Shown one piece after another: positions 26,068-35,128 of a stretch of DNA of 64,000 nucleotides. The stretch comes from an uncultured Prevotellaceae bacterium. Its GTDB lineage: Bacteria; Bacteroidota; Bacteroidia; Bacteroidales; Bacteroidaceae. The stretch covers positions 79,254 through 143,253 of the forward strand of contig ONGG01000008.1 of the NCBI GenBank assembly GCA_900317305.1, read 5' to 3'. Each line of letters opens with the position of its first letter. Positions within the stretch are counted from its first letter, which is position 1. The notes beneath the pieces are model-generated. The model was given only the letters and a program-made list of their open reading frames with translations, was not told the DNA's origin and ran no database searches. The translations under genes and the position numbers were made by a program.

Positions 26068-27624
26068 TTACTTCATTTTATTTTTTATCAGTTTCTTCCT
26101 CACCATTTCAACAACTTTTTGGCGCATTGGTTTGTCCATTCCAAGAAACCAACTAGAACAGATGACGGATATGATGCTGACTATAGTGATAGCACAGAAG
26201 GAGAACACTATGCTGTCATGATTCTTGAGCCAAAAATAGAAAAGAAGTGGTAATGGCAAAGATGCCAGTGTCACTTTCAGACATGGAAGGAATACAGAAA
26301 AGATGTCACGCCATGTGTAATCTACTATCTTGATAACGAGAATGGGCTTAATAATAAGACCTAACAACATATATGTAACCAAACTCGCCCAAGAGAGGGC
26401 TACAGGACTGCATCCCATCTTGAATAATAAATATACAATAGGGAATTGGATAAATCCCAATGTGGGAGATATTAATGCGTTCTCACGTATTTGTCCTTTA
26501 GCATACAATGCTCTATAGAATGAGGTGTCAAAGACTTGAAAGAGACTCTGGATGATGATGATTTGCAAGAATATCACTGCGTATTCTGGAACAATTCCTA
26601 ACCAAAGTTGTAACAACTGCTGTGCAACCAAACATATCGGCAGTGCCAGGAGGTACATCATATAATAGCTGAACCGTGTGGTCTGTAACAGCAGTCGCTT
26701 CGATCCCTCATAGTCTTTCACGGCATAGAGCTTCACTATCTGCGGATTAACCGCTGTCTGAAAATTGGTCACAAAATGTTGGGCAGCCATATTCACTTGA
26801 ATTGATATGGCACGTGCCGCGACTACAGTTGGCGCAAAGAAAATGTTCAACAATATTAAAATGCCCTGACTGTTTAATGCAATTGAACCATTGGCAAAGA
26901 GTGACCAACCTGAGAAACCTGCTATCTCGCGGAAGATTTTCTTGTCGATAGAGAATCGTAAATGCGTCTCTTCGAAATGGTGTATGCAATAGATGCGGTA
27001 GAAGATGATGATGCCAACCTGTAGCAGACAGAGCAGTGTGGCATAAAGCTTCAACTTGTCGATGTTGCCAATCAATAAAAGATATACTATTAGAAGTTTT
27101 GCAACAGCATCAAAAATACTTACATATGCATAAACACCCATCTTTTCATGTGCTATGATACTAGCATTATATGGAACCTGTGTAAGTGTGACGAAAGCGG
27201 TAATGATTGAAAGGTGGAATGTGAATACTGCAGCTTCAAGCCTGTCGGCTGGAATTATCAATTTATGGTAGAGGAACCATAATCCTACTGTTTCTGCAAT
27301 GATTGCAATGATGGTGGCCAACAAAACATGAGCAGTCAGTGTAGTTGAGAAAACACGCTTCAACTTCTCCATGTTACCTTCTCCGAGACAATATGTCAGA
27401 AACCGTGAGGAACCTGTCCCCAAAGCATTGTTGACAAAAGCAAGAAAACCCACAATTCCTCCAACAGATTTGTATATGCCATAATCGTCTACACCTAATA
27501 TTTGCAATATCACACGCGAGGTGTACAATGAGATTACCATTGTCACCATCATGCGGAAGTACAAAAACATAGTGTTCTTCGCTATCGTCTTGTTGTTGGT
27601 TTTTCCAGCCATATTATCGTTCAC
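26068..27624 (-). CDS. Oligosaccharide flippase (Wzx-like, MOP superfamily)
   Basis: A polytopic membrane protein of 518 residues with about 12-14 hydrophobic segments. It begins KNTMFLYFRMMVTMVISLYT, then SRVILQILGVDDYGIYKSVG, the standard start of Bacteroidota polysaccharide flippases. It would move the lipid-linked repeat unit across the inner membrane. It pairs with the Wzy-like protein at 40681, so the locus is of the Wzx/Wzy type. It overlaps the upstream acyltransferase gene by 11 bases. Confidence 0.85.
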   Translation of the reverse strand: MNDNMAGKTNNKTIAKNTMFLYFRMMVTMVISLYTSRVILQILGVDDYGIYKSVGGIVGFLAFVNNALGTGSSRFLTYCLGEGNMEKLKRVFSTTLTAHVLLATIIAIIAETVGLWFLYHKLIIPADRLEAAVFTFHLSIITAFVTLTQVPYNASIIAHEKMGVYAYVSIFDAVAKLLIVYLLLIGNIDKLKLYATLLCLLQVGIIIFYRIYCIHHFEETHLRFSIDKKIFREIAGFSGWSLFANGSIALNSQGILILLNIFFAPTVVAARAISIQVNMAAQHFVTNFQTAVNPQIVKLYAVKDYEGSKRLLLQTTRFSYYMMYLLALPICLVAQQLLQLWLGIVPEYAVIFLQIIIIQSLFQVFDTSFYRALYAKGQIRENALISPTLGFIQFPIVYLLFKMGCSPVALSWASLVTYMLLGLIIKPILVIKIVDYTWRDIFSVFLPCLKVTLASLPLPLLFYFWLKNHDSIVFSFCAITIVSIISVICSSWFLGMDKPMRQKVVEMVRKKLIKNKMK

Positions 27625-28738
27625 CTGTCAATATTCCACATAGTGACGGTGTAAATCTTCTTAGAAAATAATAGAGGGTAATACATATTATGACCGCCAT
27701 CACAGGAGCTGCTATGTATGAGATAGTCATTTGCAATGCGGTAGACTGTCCGAATATCACACTTGACACTTTTTTGCAAGTAGGTAATATCAGAATGGTG
27801 TGAGAAAGATAGATGAAGAATGAACTCCGCGAGAGTAAGGGGCTTGACATTATCTGTAATTTGTTATTTCTAACAAGGTAAATAGCAATATTCATAAGTG
27901 TAATGACTCCAAATATCACATATACAGGGTAAATGAGGTTGCCCAATTCGGTCTCATGACCATTCAACATTGTACATGCCATCCAAGTAACCAGTGCGAT
28001 AGCTAAGAATGGGTAACACCATCTTTGAGTATATTCCAATGGATTGATATTGTTCATCTTCATATAGGCTCCCGTTCCAAAGAACAGAAAAGCCATTGTC
28101 GATAATTCAGGTATCGGTATAAACACGCCTGATATATAACAAAGCAAGAACATGACAATTCCCCATATCCTTAGTTTCTTGAATACATAGTATAACACTG
28201 GTGCACAAATAACTACAACCATTAAATCACGCAAAAACCAGAGAGGAATTAGATAGGGGCTTGATGCAGGAATTGCCCACCCCACCCAGTTTACCCTGTC
28301 GAGGTTCCACATCTGACAGTCCCAATATAAATGGACACAACCATTATCCTCGAAGAAAGCCAAGACATCGCTCCATTCGCCATGAAACAGTTTCCCTTTG
28401 AGAGTGTTCAGAATACTGATTGTGTTCCATATCAGGAAGGGAACAAGCAGCGTTTTTACCCGCCTTTTTAGTTTCTGCATAAACTTCTCCACATTCCATG
28501 TTTCAAGACCTTTGAAAAACAAGTATCCTGAAATGAAGTAGAATGTCGGTACACATACATGAGTCAGGACTTTTGAGATGCTAACCCTAAAGATGTTATA
28601 GCAATCCATCCCTGACAAATGATGGATATTCAAAGCCCCATAGTCGAAGGGGGTGCCAAAACTATGTATGAACACAACCCCGACTATTAATGGGAATCGA
28701 AGCCAATCAAAGACCTTAAATATTTGTTGGGTTTGCAT
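27614..28738 (-). CDS. Membrane acyltransferase family 3 protein
   Basis: A 374-residue polytopic protein starting FDWLRFPLIVGVVFIHSFG with the family His. It has about ten hydrophobic segments, PTFYFISGYLFFKG, PLWFLRDLMVV and IYLSHTILILP near the C-terminus. There is no SGNH domain. It probably transfers an acetyl or other acyl group to a sugar. The frame is open from 28768, but the ATG at 28738 avoids overlap with the aldo/keto reductase and fits the family start. Confidence 0.8.
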   Translation of the reverse strand: MQTQQIFKVFDWLRFPLIVGVVFIHSFGTPFDYGALNIHHLSGMDCYNIFRVSISKVLTHVCVPTFYFISGYLFFKGLETWNVEKFMQKLKRRVKTLLVPFLIWNTISILNTLKGKLFHGEWSDVLAFFEDNGCVHLYWDCQMWNLDRVNWVGWAIPASSPYLIPLWFLRDLMVVVICAPVLYYVFKKLRIWGIVMFLLCYISGVFIPIPELSTMAFLFFGTGAYMKMNNINPLEYTQRWCYPFLAIALVTWMACTMLNGHETELGNLIYPVYVIFGVITLMNIAIYLVRNNKLQIMSSPLLSRSSFFIYLSHTILILPTCKKVSSVIFGQSTALQMTISYIAAPVMAVIICITLYYFLRRFTPSLCGILTGER

Positions 28739-28746
28739 AAATGTGA

Positions 28747-29661
28747 TTACAATATGCTGAAATCGCAATTGTCGGGGTCATAACGCAGGCGGCTGTTAAT
28801 ATTGATACCGTCGATGGCCTTCATGTCATCTGCATCCAACTCGAAGTCGAAGATATCAAGATTTTCCTGCTGGTGCTTGGGAGTCAGTGAACGCACTAAA
28901 GGGATGACACCATTCTGAACATGCCAGCGCAGGATAATCTGAACGAAAGTCTTATTGTACTTTTTCTCCAAACGCTTCAACAGGGGCAAACGAACCAATC
29001 GGTCATCATAGCGGGCTATAGGGGTGTAAGCCTCCACTATGATGCCCTGTTCCTTATAATACTGTAAGAGAGGTTTCTGCGTGAAGAGCGGATGAATCTC
29101 GAATTGTCCAACTTCGGGACGATGTTTGCAAATCTCAAATATCTCCTCCAGATGGTGCTGGTGGCAGTTGGCCACACCAAGATGCTTCACCAGTCCCTCG
29201 TCCTTCAGTTTCTCCATCTCGCGCCATGTGTCGAGAAAAAGGTCTGTAACAGGCCAGTGGAACTGAAGCAGGTCAACATAATCAACGCCCATGTTATGGA
29301 TGAACGTTATAAACTGCTCACGCACCTTATGATCACGCTGTGCTCCATTGCTGACGCGAGTAGTAATGAACAAATCTTCGCGCGGCACGCCACTCTTGCG
29401 TATGGCTTTGCCTAACAGCTTTCCATTGCCGTATGCCGCGGAATAGTCTATCAGGCGATAGCCCATCTTAAGGGCTTTGGAGATAGAACTCACATAGGAA
29501 ATGCTCATAATCTTATTACGATAGAGTTTATTCTCCACCTTAAAAATAAAAAAGGAGAGACCAGTTCTCCTTTTTTTCATCTTAGGGGAATAGCCCATTC
29601 CACCAGGGCCAAAGCCTATCTGAGGGATTGCACCTCCTCTCAACATCTCACTTAGTTCCAT
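28747..29661 (-). CDS. Aldo/keto reductase with Lys-to-Arg change
   Basis: A 304-residue AKR. Asp72 and Tyr77 lie in YRLIDYSAAYGN and His135 in LLQFHWPV, as in the catalytic tetrad. The Lys expected in the third strand is Arg102 (FITTRVSNG). An extra basic and hydrophobic stretch (about residues 27-52) separates the first strand from the first helix. It lies 3 bases after the KASIII-like gene and may reduce an acyl- or sugar-derived carbonyl. The Lys change may lower or alter activity. Confidence 0.75.
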   Translation of the reverse strand: MELSEMLRGGAIPQIGFGPGGMGYSPKMKKRRTGLSFFIFKVENKLYRNKIMSISYVSSISKALKMGYRLIDYSAAYGNGKLLGKAIRKSGVPREDLFITTRVSNGAQRDHKVREQFITFIHNMGVDYVDLLQFHWPVTDLFLDTWREMEKLKDEGLVKHLGVANCHQHHLEEIFEICKHRPEVGQFEIHPLFTQKPLLQYYKEQGIIVEAYTPIARYDDRLVRLPLLKRLEKKYNKTFVQIILRWHVQNGVIPLVRSLTPKHQQENLDIFDFELDADDMKAIDGININSRLRYDPDNCDFSIL

Positions 29662-29664
29662 TGC

Positions 29665-30663
29665 CTAAAACTTTAAAATTGTTCCACCCCAACTGAGACC
29701 AACGCCAAAGCCACTAATCATCACCTTGTCACCAGCCTTTATTGTTTGTTTATCTATACAATCCTTCAATCCAATAAGGACTGTTGAAGAGACTGTATTG
29801 CCTGTAATGGCCAGATTTACATAGAACTTATCCTTTGGAAGGACACAAACCTTGCGGATGGTATTGAGCATAAACTTATTGGCCTGATGGAACACATAAT
29901 AGTCAATCTGGTCTTTCTTGATATGGTTTTTCTCTAAGATTTGAGTCATCATGGCAGGTACAGCATCGAGGGTGAAGTTGAAGATAGCGCCTCCGTTCAT
30001 ATAGAGATAGTCGTCATACCAGATATGACCTTCATCATCTTCCACAAACTTCCCTGTAGCAGTCTTTTGTCTTGCCGCGCCACTCTTCACAATCAGATTG
30101 TTGGCTCCGCTGCCATCTGTGCCCAGAGAGAACTCACCAATTTCTGCAAAGCCATCAGTAGAGATGAGACAGGCTGCAGCTCCATCGCCGAAGATAGATC
30201 GGTTGCTTTTGTCTGATGGGTGCAGATACTTATTATAAGTCTCTGCTGTCAGTAGTAGCACGTTCCTAGCAATGCCTGCTGCAATCAAGCCTTTGGCCAT
30301 AGCCATGCCATAGATACAGCCGGAGCATCCAAGATTATAGTCGAATGCGCCTGCCGAAGTGGGTATGCCTAATCTATCTTGGAGCACACATGCTGTTGAT
30401 GGAAGGAAATAGTCTGGACTTTGCGTGCAGAGCATGAGGAAATCTATAGTATTTGGATCTATCTGATATTCCTCAAAAAGCATTCGTGCAGCTTTTTCAG
30501 CCATGTCGCCAGCCGTTTCATCTGCTGCTGCAAGATGTCGAGCATCCACGCCCACCTTCTGGGCAACCTTTTCCACGCTCCACTCCGGGAAATCGCAGAC
30601 AAGTTCCTCATTTGTTACCACCTTTTCAGGCAGATAATATGATACCGCTTTGATAAATGCCAT
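29665..30663 (-). CDS. 3-oxoacyl-ACP synthase III family protein, second cassette
   Basis: A 332-residue KASIII-like enzyme with Cys113 in YNLGCSGC, His259 in FHQANKFM and Asn289 in ITGNTVSS. It is preceded by an SDR and an ACP in the same order as at 10422-12448. It probably elongates or loads the acyl chain on the ACP at 31417. It differs enough from the first copy to suggest a different acyl substrate. The SDR stop is 4 bases upstream. Confidence 0.85.
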   Translation of the reverse strand: MAFIKAVSYYLPEKVVTNEELVCDFPEWSVEKVAQKVGVDARHLAAADETAGDMAEKAARMLFEEYQIDPNTIDFLMLCTQSPDYFLPSTACVLQDRLGIPTSAGAFDYNLGCSGCIYGMAMAKGLIAAGIARNVLLLTAETYNKYLHPSDKSNRSIFGDGAAACLISTDGFAEIGEFSLGTDGSGANNLIVKSGAARQKTATGKFVEDDEGHIWYDDYLYMNGGAIFNFTLDAVPAMMTQILEKNHIKKDQIDYYVFHQANKFMLNTIRKVCVLPKDKFYVNLAITGNTVSSTVLIGLKDCIDKQTIKAGDKVMISGFGVGLSWGGTILKF

Positions 30664-30667
30664 AGAA

Positions 30668-31417
30668 TTATCCCAAATTACCCCCCCCAGATATCTTCAC
30701 GTTACTGCTTGTCATCCAGGCTGATGCATCAGAAAGCATATAAACAGCAAGGTAAGCAATGTCGTTTGGTGTGCCATAACGCTTCAAAGGGTATTTCTGC
30801 TCGTCTTCCTTCAGTTTTTCTTCGTCTGTACCATCTGCCAATATGAGGTCTGTCCAGACCATGGAAGGACTGATACAATTCACACGTATCTTCCTTGGTG
30901 CGAGCTCTAATGCCAAGCAATTGGCGTATGAGATAATGGCACCTTTGGAGGCGCTGTAAATGGAATTACCCACACTACCCGACCATGAGGCTATGGACGC
31001 AATGAAAACGATGGAAGCACTCTTATTAATCTTCTTTTGACGCAACAACTCTGCTTGCAACATGACAGGTGCTTTGAAATTAACATCCATCAACTGATTG
31101 ACATTGGAGTCCGTTAGATCCTTGCATGGTATACGCTGACCCAAACCTGCACAATGCACCACACCATCAAGTTTGGGCAGAGCCCCTACTAATGATGTCA
31201 ATGCAATGGCATCTGTCAAATCGCCAGGCATGATGATGCAACTTTCAGGTTCCATCTGCAAGGACGTTTCCTGAAGTTTTGCTGTATTACGCCCATTAGC
31301 AATAACCTTTGCGCCCATCTTGGAACACGTGATGGCTATGCCTCTTCCAATGCCGGAAGATGCTCCTGTCACCAAGATTGTCTTGCCCTCTAGAGAGAAG
31401 GGGTTGAATGTTACCAT
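30668..31417 (-). CDS. SDR family oxidoreductase (FabG-like), second cassette
   Basis: A 249-residue classical SDR with TGASSGIG at 17-24, Tyr154 and Lys158 in YSASK, and a serine in SIASWSG near 141-147. Its ATG shares a base with the ACP stop (TAATG), exactly as in the first cassette. It probably makes the 3-hydroxyacyl-ACP. A run of C at about 30681 lies within the last codons and could be slippage-prone. Confidence 0.85.
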   Translation of the reverse strand: MVTFNPFSLEGKTILVTGASSGIGRGIAITCSKMGAKVIANGRNTAKLQETSLQMEPESCIIMPGDLTDAIALTSLVGALPKLDGVVHCAGLGQRIPCKDLTDSNVNQLMDVNFKAPVMLQAELLRQKKINKSASIVFIASIASWSGSVGNSIYSASKGAIISYANCLALELAPRKIRVNCISPSMVWTDLILADGTDEEKLKEDEQKYPLKRYGTPNDIAYLAVYMLSDASAWMTSSNVKISGGGNLG

Positions 31418-31644
31418 TATTTTGATGAAATGAGGTTAAAGAGGTCTTCCACAGTCTCACACTGACGGATTTCTTTACCGGTAATGGTCTTGCCATATTG
31501 AGTCTTTGCCAATGCTATAACACTCATGCCAATGAGTGAAGACCACTCTTCCAGTTCATGAAATTCTGTGGATGCGATTATTTCAGAAGCATCGGTATCA
31601 TCAAATTGTTCTGCAAAATTCTTAATAAATTCGTTCAATTCCAT
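31417..31644 (-). CDS. Acyl carrier protein, second cassette
   Basis: A 75-residue carrier with the phosphopantetheine serine at Ser36 in EEWSSLIGM. It shares NFA..FDDTD and TEF.EL.EW with the carrier at 10422, so the two are paralogues. The longer open frame back to 31767 overlaps the upstream gene. The ATG at 31644 gives normal carrier length. Confidence 0.85.
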   Translation of the reverse strand: MELNEFIKNFAEQFDDTDASEIIASTEFHELEEWSSLIGMSVIALAKTQYGKTITGKEIRQCETVEDLFNLISSK

Positions 31645-31669
31645 AATTGTATGATTTTGATGTTGTAAA

Positions 31670-33463
31670 TTAATATTTCCATAGAATATCCTCGTCGACA
31701 ACCTCGGCTGGATGTCCCGAGGCAAGTGAGTAAGCTGGCACATTACGAATGACCAGCGACAGGGCACTTATGATAGCACCATCGCCTATCTTCACACCTG
31801 GCATTACAGTACACTGTTCTGTGAGCCATACCTTATCACCGATAATTACAGGGCGCGTGTTCTTATAGCCCTGACGGTTCATGTAGTGAGAACCATTGTT
31901 GTCTCTAATGGTAATATGACGACCTAACATGGTATTTTTACCAATTTCTATCCTTTCTCCACAAATAATAGTAGCACCTATGTTAGTAGTGCCACCGCCA
32001 CCAAACGAAAGAGTCGCATTGGGAAACACTTCAATATCAGAACCGTAGCCTATTATTGTTTTTCCATAATAACGAAGAGTCGCATTTTTATCTACCAGCA
32101 ATCTGGTTTCTAGCTTTGATTTCATGAATTTTTTGTTTCCAAGAATCAGGATTCCTTTTTTGATAATCTTGGCATCTTTTTTAATTTCGATAGTACAATG
32201 AGGTGTAGGCAATATAAAATTACCATGCACTATTTCACCTAGAGTGTTATATTTGAAAAGTTGGTAGAGAGCAGTAGGGTTAAGCTGTGTCTTATTCACA
32301 ATAAACCTGATTCCCTTCAGTATTTTCTTTATTCTTGCTCCCTTACCTACCTTTCTGGATATGATATACTTCTCTGCAATCTGTATGAAACTCATTGTGT
32401 CAAGATCAGCAAAGAATTCTTCTCGATTTACTTTGGGTGGGTCAACAGAAAGGTTTAAAGACCTGTTGCCTGCTTCTATACTATTAAAAGGAACAGGTAC
32501 GTAATTGATTCGCTTCTTAATTTGTTCAAAGTAAGCTTCTCCCTTCTTCGAGTTGATCATAACTAATGAAGTTCCTAGGTCTTTCTCCAGCGCTTGATCA
32601 ACATTTTCGATTCCCCAGAAATCAGCAAGAGTAATGTCTGCTATACGTGGATATCCTTTGAATTTGCAATCATAACAAGAAGGGCGACAATAAACACCAG
32701 TACGAAGATAGCCTTTAGTAAAATTACTTTGGTCTTTTGTCTCGTAATATGCTTTACCATTTTCTAAGATAACTTTCTGAGTCAGATTACGCCAACCATA
32801 TTCCTTAGACTTCGCTTTGCAATAAACGACCTTTGAACCATAACGTTCTTCGTATGAATCAAGATATTTACGCCATACTTTAGGAGAGTTAATGCCTCTA
32901 CAAATATAATCTACGATTACAAGGTTATCATAATCTTTTCTCAAAAACGCTCTTAAAGCAGCCATCTGACATGGCGAACCACAAACGAGAACCTTTTCCC
33001 CTGCTTTCAACAAGTCTCTTACATTCTTAAAAAATCCGTCTAGATGGCTTTGAAGATATTTGCTACTGCGAAGTTTGGGGAGGTCTTTTTTATCATGAGA
33101 AATATAATGACGAACCGAAAAGTCATCATTGAAAATGGCGCCACCGACATATCCATCACTTTTATACATGGCTTCTGCAAGTGCGGAGAACAGGCCACCT
33201 GAAGTTGAATCAAAAACTACCTCAAGATTCTTATGCTCCGCTGCATAGCAAACAGACTGTGGCAGATCGTTCTTTTTTAGCTCATTCACATTGATAATAG
33301 GGCAAACTTTCTCACAAAGCCCACAGTCAACGCATTTCGACCCATCAACTTCTGGGTACCAAAAGCCCTCATTATCAGTTATGAAAGAAATGGCATTCTT
33401 GCTACAAACGTCACCGCATGCGTTACAACCACAGCAATCAACTTTATTCTTTATCTGAATCAT
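31670..33463 (-). CDS. Fusion: F420 hydrogenase beta-subunit-like Fe-S protein and hexapeptide acyltransferase
   Basis: A 597-residue protein with two parts. Residues 1-60 carry ferredoxin motifs CCGCNACGDVC and CVDCGLCEKVCPI (two 4Fe-4S clusters). The FrhB-like domain follows to about 390, with STSGGLFSALAEAM and VCGSPCQMAALRA. Residues about 430-597 form a left-handed beta helix with a maltose/galactoside-acetyltransferase type end (GDKVWLTEQCTVMPGVKIG, ASGHPAEVV). Each part is common separately in polysaccharide loci. The Fe-S part is thought to take part in redox or sugar-modifying steps, with no firm reaction known to me. It leads the second minus-strand transcription unit. Confidence 0.8.
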   Translation of the reverse strand: MIQIKNKVDCCGCNACGDVCSKNAISFITDNEGFWYPEVDGSKCVDCGLCEKVCPIINVNELKKNDLPQSVCYAAEHKNLEVVFDSTSGGLFSALAEAMYKSDGYVGGAIFNDDFSVRHYISHDKKDLPKLRSSKYLQSHLDGFFKNVRDLLKAGEKVLVCGSPCQMAALRAFLRKDYDNLVIVDYICRGINSPKVWRKYLDSYEERYGSKVVYCKAKSKEYGWRNLTQKVILENGKAYYETKDQSNFTKGYLRTGVYCRPSCYDCKFKGYPRIADITLADFWGIENVDQALEKDLGTSLVMINSKKGEAYFEQIKKRINYVPVPFNSIEAGNRSLNLSVDPPKVNREEFFADLDTMSFIQIAEKYIISRKVGKGARIKKILKGIRFIVNKTQLNPTALYQLFKYNTLGEIVHGNFILPTPHCTIEIKKDAKIIKKGILILGNKKFMKSKLETRLLVDKNATLRYYGKTIIGYGSDIEVFPNATLSFGGGGTTNIGATIICGERIEIGKNTMLGRHITIRDNNGSHYMNRQGYKNTRPVIIGDKVWLTEQCTVMPGVKIGDGAIISALSLVIRNVPAYSLASGHPAEVVDEDILWKY

Positions 33464-33588
33464 TTCTTATTTTTGAAAGATTTTAATAATATGAAATAGT
33501 ACTCCCCATAAAAAGACAGGTTATACATTAGTTATGTGAGTGCAACAGACATAAGGACTTGCCTAAGCGTTCTCTTGTCTAGGTTCTG

Positions 33589-33619
33589 CAAAGATATGAA
33601 ATAGAATTCACACATGCAA
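33589..33619 (-). promoter_or_regulatory. Promoter of the downstream half of the minus arm
   Basis: On the minus strand TTG (33619-33617), 20 bases, then TATCTTTG (33596-33589) match the Bacteroidota consensus. Transcription would start near 33582, about 120 bases before the ATG at 33463. It lets the 33.4-19.1 kb genes be transcribed apart from the phosphonate part. Confidence 0.6.
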
Positions 33620-33639
33620 GCCTTGGGCACACTATTTCA

Positions 33640-33990
33640 TTACACTTTGATTCCATACCTCATGCTGGGCAGAAGTTCGTCGATGGTTTGGTGCGGACGC
33701 TTGTAGTTGTTGAACTTGATGAAGCAGTCTATCCCACAGAGAAGTCCATCCACAATGTCGGCAGGATCAGGGTAGATTCATTCCTGATTGATGGTTCTCC
33801 ATCATATGTTGTCCTTTCAGAGGCCCTTTCCGTCCATGCTCACCTCGATACTATGGATCTGCTAGCAGTTACTCCCACATTTTCGTTGTGTATTACCTTG
33901 GTGAGTATTGATAATCTCAGGTGCCCCTCAGCCTCGCTCAATCCTCGACCAATTAATGACTGTTGTTGGCCGAGAGTGTGTCGCGGCTGT
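33640..33990 (-). pseudogene. IS3-family transposase (OrfB) C-terminal remnant
   Basis: The minus strand reads VSMDGKGR near 33820, then broken text, then CFIKFNNYKRPHQTIDELLP and SMRYGIKV with a stop at 33640-33642. This is the end of an IS3-type integrase, including the conserved YKRPHQ. Several stops and shifts lie further upstream to about 33990. It fills the gap between the two minus-strand transcription units. Confidence 0.7.
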
Positions 33991-34025
33991 AGACATTGCA
34001 TTTGACATGATAGTTTCAAGTAATT

Positions 34026-35123
34026 TTAGTGATTAGCACTTATCTTTACATACAAATTCCTAATTGACTTTCCATCCAACTCTACCGGATTATTCTTCAG
34101 CCTTATGGGATTAACCGAACTGGAAAGGATTTCCAGTTCTTTCTCCCTTTCTCTTGATGTAGGCTGGGAGATTCCCATCTCATCAAGCATGCTCCGGAAG
34201 AGCGAAATGGCTTCGGAAACAGTATCACAGCCAAGGGCATGAGCGATATCAAGGAATGTGCCCTTGAGATACTCCTCTCCCCTATCATCAATGCATTTCT
34301 CTGGATGAGCATTCATATACTCCCAGATATGATGCAGACACACAGCCACGGCATGACCATGAGGCAATCCATAGAGCGAGGTGACCTTGTAACTGAAGGC
34401 ATGGGCAGCGGTGGTCTGTGTGATGCAGATGGCCTGACCGGCCAGGTTGGCGGCGGCCATAATCTGGGCGGCAGCCTTCTCGTCGTTGTCGAAAATATAA
34501 GCCCTCCAGTTGGCCATGATCAGTTCGACGGCCTTCTTGGAGATAGGCTTGCTCTCGTCGGTGGAGTTGACCGACCACCATGACTCGATACCCTGACAGA
34601 GGGCGTCGAGCATTGTGCATTTTTTCTGATAGAGCGGCAGGGTCTTCAGCACAGAAGGCTCAAGGATAGCCACATCGGGGATAATACTGGTGTGAGTGAC
34701 GCTCTGCTTCTTGCCCTCGTAGTAGATGACAGCATAGCGGGTAGACTCGCTGCCAGTGCCTGCTGTGGTGGGGATGGCCACCAGCCTGACACCCGTGTCC
34801 TCATAAGGTTGGTCGAGGAACAGCTGATCGGTAGACATCTTGCAATAGAGTTTGATGCACTTGGCCACATCGATGGCACTGCCACCACCCACAGCGACGA
34901 TGGTGTCGCACTGGTTGGCGTTGAACAGCTCAACGCCTTTGCACACCTGCTCGTAGAGGGGGTTGGAGGCGAAATCGTTGAAGACAATGGCATCGTGAAG
35001 GATGTCGTCGACTTGGGGCTTGATGCTCAAGAATGGGTAGGAGGCATCGCAGACCAGCATTACCTTTTGGCTGCCTGCGATGGCCTTTCCTAAGTTTGAT
35101 ATACCGTTATAGATGGTTTGCAT
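34026..35123 (-). CDS. Phosphonoacetaldehyde reductase (iron-containing alcohol dehydrogenase family)
   Basis: A 365-residue group III alcohol dehydrogenase with AVGGGSAIDVAK, IPTTAGTGSES, the metal-ligand stretches MLDALCQGIESWWS and HAFSYKV, and GLPHGHAVAV. Directly behind the phosphonopyruvate decarboxylase gene, it should reduce phosphonoacetaldehyde to 2-hydroxyethylphosphonate. No aminotransferase for 2-aminoethylphosphonate is present, which supports the hydroxyethyl product. It is the last gene before an IS3 scar. Confidence 0.85.
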   Translation of the reverse strand: MQTIYNGISNLGKAIAGSQKVMLVCDASYPFLSIKPQVDDILHDAIVFNDFASNPLYEQVCKGVELFNANQCDTIVAVGGGSAIDVAKCIKLYCKMSTDQLFLDQPYEDTGVRLVAIPTTAGTGSESTRYAVIYYEGKKQSVTHTSIIPDVAILEPSVLKTLPLYQKKCTMLDALCQGIESWWSVNSTDESKPISKKAVELIMANWRAYIFDNDEKAAAQIMAAANLAGQAICITQTTAAHAFSYKVTSLYGLPHGHAVAVCLHHIWEYMNAHPEKCIDDRGEEYLKGTFLDIAHALGCDTVSEAISLFRSMLDEMGISQPTSREREKELEILSSSVNPIRLKNNPVELDGKSIRNLYVKISANH

Positions 35124-35128
35124 GGTTG

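Noticed and set aside
31645-31767. N-terminal extension of the second-cassette ACP
   Set aside because: It would overlap the end of the Fe-S/acyltransferase gene and precede a normal ACP start at 31644.
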